DNA from: Saccharum officinarum | Lineage: Eukaryota > Streptophyta > Magnoliopsida > Poales > Poaceae | NCBI GenBank assembly: GCA_020631735.1 | Contig: CM036225.1 | Coordinates: forward strand, 62,467,183-62,531,182 | DNA: 64,000 nt | Direction of reading: 5' to 3' | Part shown: one piece after another, positions 57,008 through 64,000 of the stretch | Position numbering within the stretch: position 1 is the stretch's first letter | Layout of the letters: every line of letters begins with the position of its first letter | Notes under the pieces: generated by a model | The model's input: the letters and a program-made list of their open reading frames with translations, nothing else | Told to the model about the DNA's origin: nothing | The model's database searches: none | Translations under genes and position numbers: made by a program

Positions 57008-58209
57008 CAGTGGCGGAGCCAGGAATTTGCGGTTGGGTATGCCAAATGCACAAAAAATCGAAGCAAATATACAATATGATGGACGATATGTTATAATGGC
57101 CATAATATTTAACCATGAAAAAAATAGCGCGCTATTTTGCCGCTATAGCGGCCCGAAAGACTTGGCGTGACGATATTGCTCATTTCTGCGCTATTGCCGC
57201 TATTGCGCGCTATAGCGCCGCTAAACCGAAATAGCGTTGTAGCGCGCTATTTAGCTGCTAACCTTGAATCACTAGTTTGTCAAGTACTCAAGTGTGCCTG
57301 TTTGCTTATGAACTTATGATTATCATGGAAATTATGACTTATGAACTTATGATTATCATGATATTATGGGAATATGTTACCTGTTTAGTGTTTACAGTCT
57401 TTATTTACACTTAAATTGTCATGTGTTGCCTGTTGTATTAAAATAGCGCGCTATAGCGGCACTATAGCGTGCACAGCCACATGACGCTACGTCATATAGC
57501 TGCCACTATAGCAGTGCTATAGCGACGCATAGCGCCCAGAAGAGGCTGCCGCTAAATTCTATAGCCCGTGATTTTTTTTCATTGTATTTAACAAATCCAT
57601 AGTAATGGTGGAAACATAAATAATTAAGATATATTACAACAGTAATGTCTACTGCAATATAACTCTATGATTGCCTTGTTAAAAGAGATTGATGATATCC
57701 TTATCTTTCACCTGATCACCTGATCGAAGAATTCCAACTCTACAATATAACTCTACAATCTGCCTGCCGGTGGCCCGCTCCTTCGCGTTGGGACTCTAGG
57801 GCTCTAGGGGTGAGCGGCGAGGGGAGGGAAGGAGAAAGGGGCGAGTTGGCTAGAGTGGGGGAGATGGCGAGGAAGTAAGGTGCTGCCCGCCAGCGCCAGT
57901 TGCCAGAGTGGGAGAGGTCCGGAGGTGGCGCGTGGCCGTGGCAGCGTCGTGCCTACTGCGGCGTGGAGCAGCCGAGCGTGAGCCGCGAGCAGGGAAAGAA
58001 GTATCGGGCAGGTTGTGACACAAGTGACGGTGTATTATGGGCTTCGTTGCTTTCGTGGGCTGGCAGAAACAGATGTTGTATTGGGCCTATAAGCTAGAAA
58101 CGTGAATGGATATCAAAATACGTATAAAGATCTGTATACTTGCTAATTTATTCTCTCAAATCTTGGGTATGCCGAGGCATACAGGGGCATACCCCTGGCG
58201 CCGCCACTG
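57008..58209. mobile_element. hAT-like non-autonomous transposon, 1202 bp, inside the NLR
   Basis: Left end CAGTGGCGGAGCCAGG, right end CCTGGCGCCGCCACTG. A perfect 8-bp duplication CTGGGTGG flanks it (57000-57007 and 58210-58217), diagnostic of hAT. It contains a second element (57114-57584) and no transposase. GC-rich sequence at 57770-58010 gives short unsupported frames. Confidence 0.9.
57114..57584. mobile_element. Nested hAT-like MITE rich in CGCTATAGCG palindromes, 471 bp
   Basis: Ends CATGAAAAAAATAGC and (inverse) CAATGAAAAAAAATCAC. A perfect 8-bp duplication TATTTAAC (57106-57113 and 57585-57592). The two GC-containing subterminal blocks are filled with GCGCGCTATAGCGGC-like palindromes. 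The centre is AT-rich. Confidence 0.85.
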
Positions 58210-59008
58210 CTGGGTGGGGACACCGGATGTGTATTGCCAGGCGCAAATCTGCAGAATTTCAATACCTTGCACATTTTTAACGCAAAGGGACGGATATGCT
58301 GGTTTATGCTGCATTTGAGCACCTTGCCATCAACGCCTTTCTTCTTTTCAACAAGCAGATTCTTTCTGATGAGGACCTGTAGCTGGCTCTCTGCTTCATG
58401 CTCTTGGCTGTGAAGTGGACTGTCTTGTACGAAACCTTCTGCCATCCACAGTCGAGCAAGCTTCTGTGCTGATATTTCCAATCCTTCTGGAAAAGCTAGA
58501 CAGTATAATAAGCCACGCCAGATGCTGAGGGATAATGTGTTATCATCCAGTGCTATGGGTGGATCAACCTTTCCTATTTCTCTATTTCCGTTTATCAGCA
58601 TGCCATTGATCTGCTCCTGGTTTTCATCCCACCTTTCAGATGGATTGGTCTTAAGGAGCTTCCCCGCCGTCTGTATGTTCCAAGGGTTGCCCATGCATTT
58701 CACCAATACTTGTTTCAGTATAGTGATTTTCTTGGCCACTTCAGTTACTTGTAAATCATCATCCCAAGTTTGTCGGTATCCTTCCACTCGATAGCTTTCT
58801 TAAACTCATCCCCGTGGAATCCGGGGAAAGCTACATGCACAAGTAACTTGTGTGCATCACTTGCTTCAAGAGGGTTAATCATAATAGTCTTACTATCATT
58901 TTTTGTATCATCTTGTAGGACATCATCTTCTATATTTTTTCTTGTGGTCAGACAGATGACCTTTCCCTGGCAACCTTTCAAGACGTGCTTCAGAGTATGC
59001 AAGGCACA

Positions 59009-60115
59009 TGTTAGGGAATGAGAATCTATTGATTTGGGCTAACCCTAGAAGGGTAGCTATATAGGTAACCATACATGGGCCACATGGGCCTAGCCTCATG
59101 GGCCTAATACACTCACATTCCAACATCCTCCCGCAGTCTGAACTATCGGCGCAGCGAAGTTCCAGGCTGAATAAGAAAGAAAGAAAGAAAAAGACCACAC
59201 ACACGTCCCCCCACAGACGCAACTAGCCACTGGTGATATTGAGGCTGGAGCGAAACTCGGTGAAAGTCGAGGTCGGAGGCCTTTGGTGAAGATGTCCGCG
59301 AACTAGGAGGTGGTCGGAACATGAAGGACCCGCACCTCGCCTATGGCCACCCGATCACGGACAAAGTGTAGGTCGATCTCCACATGCTTCGTCCGCTGGT
59401 GTTGGATGGGGTTGGTGGAGAGATAGACCGCACTGACATCGTCGCAGTAGATCAGTGTGCTCCGGGAGGGCGGAGTGTGCAGCTCAGCGAGAAGCTGCCG
59501 GAGCCAGGAGGCCTCAACCACTCCGTTAGCGATAGCGCGGTACTCCGCCTCGGCACTGGATCGGGAGACCACAGGCTGGCACTTAGACGACCAGGACACC
59601 AGGTTGCCATCCAAGAAGACAGCGTAGCCGGAGGTGGAGCGGCGAGTGTCCGGACACCCCACCTAGTTAGCGTCAGTGTAGACGACAAGGTCGCCGGAGG
59701 AGGACCGGTGAAGGAGGAGGCCGTAGTCGATCGTGCCCCGGAGGTAGCGGAGGAGGCGCTTGAGAGCCGTGAGGTGAGGCTCCCGGGGATCATGCATGTG
59801 AAGACAGATCTGCTGAACTGCATATGTGATGCCTGGCCGGGTGAAGGTGAGGTACTGGAGGGCACCAGCAAGACTCCGGTATGCAGTGGGATCTGACACT
59901 GGGGGCCCTCAGCCTCTGACAGCTTTCCCTGAGTATCAACTGGAGTGGAGCAGGGATTGCAGTCAGTCATCCCAGCCCGCTCCAGGATATCTCGAGTATA
60001 CTATCGCTGGTGAAGAAGTAACCCGGCAGGGTGAGGCTCAACAGTGACCCCGAGAAAATGGTGGAGCACACCCAGATCCTTCATAGCAAACTCCTGCTGA
60101 AGAGCGGTAATGATC
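59009..60115 (-). mobile_element. Second Copia element, 3' portion, running into the assembly gap
   Basis: A 117 bp LTR candidate (59009-59125, TGTTAGGGAATG to CATTCCAACA) sits at the NLR break. On the minus strand it is preceded by a purine tract (GCGGGAGGA) and by the reverse transcriptase-RNase H end. The rest of the element would lie in or beyond the gap. It differs in sequence from the 38.9-44.0 kb Copia. Confidence 0.8.
59303..60115 (-). pseudogene. Copia RT C-terminus and RNase H, interrupted
   Basis: Minus strand: KDLGVLHHFLG, then YRSLAGALQYLTFTRPGI, RLLRYLRGT, RRSTSGYAVFLDG and SRSSAEAEYRAIA are typical Copia RT end and RNase H motifs. Stops TAG at 60001-60003, 59662-59664 and 59303-59305 replace Gln, Trp and Gln positions. 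A one-base frame adjustment may also be present near 59890. Confidence 0.8.
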
Positions 60116-60215
60116 NNNNNNNNNNNNNNNNNNNNNNNNNNNNNNNNNNNNNNNNNNNNNNNNNNNNNNNNNNNNNNNNNNNNNNNNNNNNNNNNNNNNN
60201 NNNNNNNNNNNNNNN
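60116..60215. other. Assembly gap (100 N)
   Basis: Exactly 100 Ns, the usual placeholder for unknown length. The missing parts of the Copia element and of the NLR N-terminus would be expected here or beyond. Confidence 0.99.
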
Positions 60216-60690
60216 CCTCGTCTAAGCCTCACGTCCACCCTTCACCACTCCCGGTCCGTCGGCACGGCACGTCCTCCTTGACCTTCACCTCACCGTCGAC
60301 CACCGCCTCCGAGCTCCACACCTGCACACCACGAGCCAAGAGACATGCACACATAGCTTTCGCCATGATAGGGTTAGTCACCACTCAACCTACTTCGTGG
60401 ATCACATTGACAATCACACATCACAAAACGAACACACAAGGATACTTTGTCAACCTTGTGTTCGCACCTTGACTAATACGGTGAATATGAATTTGCAAAG
60501 ATCTGAAGTCTGAACAGATGTTTATTTTTACTACTTGAAACATGTATCATCATTTTATTCAGAAGCATAAATTGACTAAAGAATTTGTATTCAATCATCA
60601 ATCTGAAAATATGGGCAGAACCGCTCAACAAGTTAATAGCAGATTAGCCATTTGATACCTATATAAAGTGCTCTCTTTTTTGCAGGAAAT
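60216..60690. other. Sequence right of the gap, unrecognised
   Basis: C-rich, then AT-rich. It does not continue the Copia reading frame or show an LTR end. A word pair ACACAAGGATACTTTGTC / CAACCTTGTGT (about 60434-60463) forms a small hairpin. No gene supported. Confidence 0.35.
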
Positions 60691-60699
60691 ATAAAGTGC

Positions 60700-62046
60700 T
60701 CTTTTAACATATAAGATTCAGAAGCGGGACTCGCAGAAAAGTAAAGAGGTACTGAATCAGTAGCACATAGCTCATTAGCTTAGAAGGTGTTTTTGAGATC
60801 TCAGTACTACCATAAAACATTGTTGAGAGCCGTGATGAATTGAATGAAATTGTATCTGCCTGTGGTTTCCTCCGTCGTGCATTATGATGAGTAAGACACC
60901 TACGACAGCTTCGTTTGTTCTGATCAAACTCCGCTAAACCATGAAACCTACAAACAGTGAAGGATTAAAAAAAGAAGGAAATGAAGCTTCATTTATCAAT
61001 AACAAATCAAAATGTAAATGTTAGTTATAAGCTTGTCTGCAATTTCCCCTTCTCAAGATGTTGTATCAATAGTTCAACACTCCACTTAGGCACTCATACA
61101 CCATTACAACTAATGCCAGAAACAAAAAGGAAACACCAATTTTTCTTCACTATTCGTTTCATGCTAGCATTCCTGTGCACCTCAATCAGCAAAGGATAAA
61201 TAAACATAAATATCATGAGTCTGAACCAAGAAAAATAATTGAGCATCATGTAGACTAGCACTGGTCCACTTCGTTCTACAACTAAAGTGGGTGGTGGTAT
61301 TGCTTTCAGCTGGTCACATTTTCAAAGCTCCCTCCCTCATTAAAGATGCCAAAAACTGTAACTTGACAAATACAAATAGGAATATTGTAGAATGAAAACA
61401 GAACACAGATTTAATGTAAGGAAATCTCACCGGCTACACTGTTGGCAAAACCGGCGCTCTAGACCAGCAGCAACCACCTTGGGAGCTTTAGAACGACTAC
61501 ACAGACTTTGTGCTTGCGGTTGTAATCTTTAGCAGAAGACAGGTCAACTTTGCAACCTTGAACCTGACAGTACCAGTTCTTTGCATTCTGCTGAGACACC
61601 TTAGTCTTCTTGGCCACGGTGGCTGCAGAAGTAACATCTGAAGGTGCAGAAACCTTGGCATCCTGTCCTCCGCAGACATTTTCAAAGTAAGCCCTCTTTC
61701 CAAGCTTCAGACTAATTAATGGCTCTCCTGGGCTGAAAGCTATCATTGACGATGGAGAATTCCCCGAGCCATCGACTCTACCATTGGTGCCCGTGTTCTT
61801 AACATGCCTCTCAACAGCGGCAAAATTGAACTCTAAGCTGTTCCCTACTCCAGAGGGTGAATCAATGGATGCTGAAATAGAGCTCTTTGATGAACCATGC
61901 CCTAGTTCTGAGCTAGAAGTAAAAGTACCACCAGATGAATTAGCAGATCCATGCCTTGTAACTGCATTCGAGACAGATGGCACTAGATGTTCCCAATCCC
62001 ACACCATGGAGTTCTTCTGATTCCAGTTCATCCCAAAAGAACCCAT
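60700..62046 (-). pseudogene. SBP-box transcription factor (SPL3/SPL12-like), frameshifted in the DNA-binding domain
   Basis: Exon 1 (62046-61431) starts MGSFGMNWNQKNSMVWDWEH, close to rice SPL3/SPL12, with SSGGTFTSSSELGHGSSKSS, LKLGKRAYFENVCGG and the SBP start YCQVQGCKVDLSSAKDYN. Soon after KHKVC one base is missing near 61495: the frame then runs to a TAG, while the shifted frame gives AAGLERRFCQQCSR up to the GTGAG donor. Exon 2 (from 60947, after TTTGTAG) carries on: [32 protein letters not shown], then a stop in about 15 codons. The lost stretch holds the His of the first zinc site. The 3' remainder is not seen. A leader exon with a CCCTGCAG acceptor lies near 62140. Confidence 0.8.
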
Positions 62047-62199
62047 TACCAGAACTGAAGATCTCAATCCTTCCAAGAAGAAGAATTAGAAAATCTCAAC
62101 TGCTCCCCCAACCTGTGTATGTGAAAGCTGGTAGCACTGCAGGGAAGAATAGAAAGAATAAATGTCACAAAGTGCAGAACTGAAACAGATATAGATAGA

Positions 62200-63366
62200 G
62201 TAAACTGAACTCTGATTAGAACTTATAATTCGCACAAGATATAACAAGTATAAAAAGACTCTGCCAATGAATCATGTGCAGCTCATTTAGTGAGAGAATC
62301 ACAGCAAGAACAGAATGACTAGACAATAGGATAGGGATAAAAGATCAGAGACCTCAAACCCCTTCTCTGACGAAACAGAAAGAAAGAACACAACCAAATC
62401 CTCCGCCTATTCCTGAGCTCCTGTTGCCAATCAGCAACACCGCACAAGCCTTGAAGTCAAAATAACTCTGCGAGATGAACCAGGAACCGTGGCATGCCAA
62501 TCGTCTGGCAACTAAAGGAGCTGCGGCGGCATTACCGTCGACTGAGCTCTCACCTGGCCTTTCAGGTCATGCATGCCTCTTCTATCCTCAGCGGCTCAGC
62601 CCCATCTAGGTTGGCCCTATCCTATATCCCTATCCACCATCACAACCACCCACGTTTAAACCCTCTCTAATCTTTCGCAGCAATTACCTCAGCACTGCAT
62701 TATTTGCACTGCCTTACTGTTCCCACCAACACAAGAACCAATAGGCATCGAATCCAGTTGCTTTTTTGGGAGGCAAAGAGGATGCAAACCATAAGAAAAG
62801 GCATTTTTTATATAATATACAGAAAAAGGGAAGGGAAATGCTGGATGTGGAATCAAGCATCTAACCCCCTTTACTCGAAAGAATCTTTATTCGATTAAAA
62901 TTCTACCCTAGCAGGCACAAGGAAAACCAAGAACCATAATGAGGACCAAGAAAGCAAAAGCAAGAAGACAAAGAGGGCATGACTCACAAAGATCCATCAG
63001 ACACGCACGAGATGGCAACCTTCCTCCTACCTCTCTGTCCATGAACCCCACCTGATGCAGGAAGAGGGTGAGGCCCAGTGGATGGCTGCCTCAGCATACA
63101 GTACAGGCTACAGCCGCCAGCATGCACATCAGCACATGCCTCAACCACCCCACTCCTCAAAAAAAAAAAAAGAAGAAGAAGAAGGAGGAAGAACTGGACA
63201 GTGAACAACCCCAAGATGGCCGATTCTGTTTTCCCAATCGGAGCAAGCATGGGGAAAGATCTATAAAAAGAAGGAATGATATATTCTAATTTACTACAAA
63301 GAAAGCATACTAATTCCTAACCTGATTGCAGGGGGTGCTGGTGCTATGAAGCCATGGGGTTGCTTG
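62200..63366. other. SPL upstream region, no other gene recognised
   Basis: Probably leader intron and promoter of the SPL gene: CT-rich leader-like sequence lies near 62340-62480 and 62560-62680. Frames at 62704-62898 and 62984-63289 lack domains. Confidence 0.35.
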
Positions 63367-63592
<226 letters not shown>

Positions 63593-63649
63593 TACCAAAC
63601 AGCAGGATCTAACCGATGCAAAAAAAGACTTGAACTCGAAATTCAAATT

Positions 63650-63850
63650 TAAAATTCGTGAGTTACTATTCACAGCACTATTCAAATTCAGTGGCTACTA
63701 TTCAAATTCACGGCACTATTCAAAATATCGGGTACTATTTAAATTCGGAATATGAACAGTGCACGAGCACTTCACCCGAGTGGCTCAGGCACCCAAATGC
63801 TTTACTATTCAGCCTACTATTCGGCACTATACGAGACACTATGCGGAGCA
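63650..63850 (+). repeat. Short degenerate repeats of ACTATTCAAATTC
   Basis: The word (C)ACTATTCAAATTC and variants occurs about seven times between 63667 and 63840, interleaved with GGCACTAT. No gene seen to the end of the window. Confidence 0.5.
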
Positions 63851-64000
63851 CTTCGTGAGTGGTGGATGGATGAGTGACTGAATGAATTCGTGCGTGATTA
63901 ACGAGTGCGCGTGATTAGCGAATATACAGTATGCGGAAGTAAATATTCTCAGGATCTTGTGCAGGCTGGCGAGACCAAAGATTCAGCCGGTGGTGAGACT

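Larger units (their letters stand above)
55576..59008 (-). pseudogene. NLR (CC-NB-ARC-LRR type) disease-resistance gene, broken and 5'-truncated
   Basis: From 59008 downward: the end of NB-ARC (VICLTTRK, RNBS-B-like), then a frame change near 58765, VAKKIT, FPEGLEISAQKLARLWMAEGFV (winged helix) and NQHIRPFA where MHD is normally found. A hAT element splits the gene at 57008-58209; without it the frame continues into TTSVYRVLSVHGDG, LRR units (LEGARLGRLPHSIGCLVCLR, LRSTQLEDLPASFNRLKKL) and, after another frame change near 56590, GLRSLVNLWTLSG and further LRRs to 55576. The P-loop and N-terminus are missing: a Copia element begins at 59009. Intact members are intracellular immune receptors. Confidence 0.85.

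Overview
The window is plant nuclear DNA from a grass, probably a panicoid close to sorghum, sugarcane or Miscanthus (inference). Reasons: spliced genes with plant-only families (APEM9, SBP-box, RLCK-VII, NLR, F-box/FBD), grass-type Tourist, Stowaway and Mutator MITEs, and a CACTA element built of TTTGCCGAGTGTC motifs. There are 100 Ns (60116-60215), so it is a draft assembly.

Layout. 1-11 kb: intergenic DNA with a LINE ORF1 remnant, Tourist MITEs, a minisatellite-bearing repeat and two long fold-back Mutator-like MITEs. 11.2-18.3 kb: a decayed F-box/FBD gene split by a 5.4 kb CACTA element that carries a 1.07 kb near-perfect hairpin. 20.3-23.0 kb: a seven-exon APEM9 gene (peroxisome biogenesis) that looks intact. 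23.0-38.5 kb: a 15.5 kb non-autonomous LTR retrotransposon (LARD type, 5.4 kb LTRs) inserted in the APEM9 stop codon. 38.9-44.0 kb: a Copia element with identical 121 bp LTRs but broken pol. 44.5-50.7 kb: a MITE cluster, tRNA-His(GTG), polypyrimidine and tandem repeats, and an oxidosqualene-cyclase first exon lying between inverted repeats. 51.0-52.6 kb: an intact RLCK-VII kinase (PBL17-like, minus strand). 54.2-59.0 kb: an NLR pseudogene (minus strand) broken by a hAT element that itself contains a second hAT MITE, and cut on its upstream side by a second Copia element running into the gap. 60.7-62.1 kb: an SBP-box (SPL3/12-like) gene with a frameshift in its DNA-binding domain. 63.4-63.6 kb: a long (TA)n tract.

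The main theme is mobile DNA in genes. Three insertions (CACTA in the F-box gene, LARD in APEM9, hAT in the NLR) have recognisable target-site duplications, and removing the element plus one duplication rejoins the host reading frame exactly. APEM9 tolerates its insertion: the element supplies a new stop codon after one extra leucine. No operon-like or defence-like novel system was seen.
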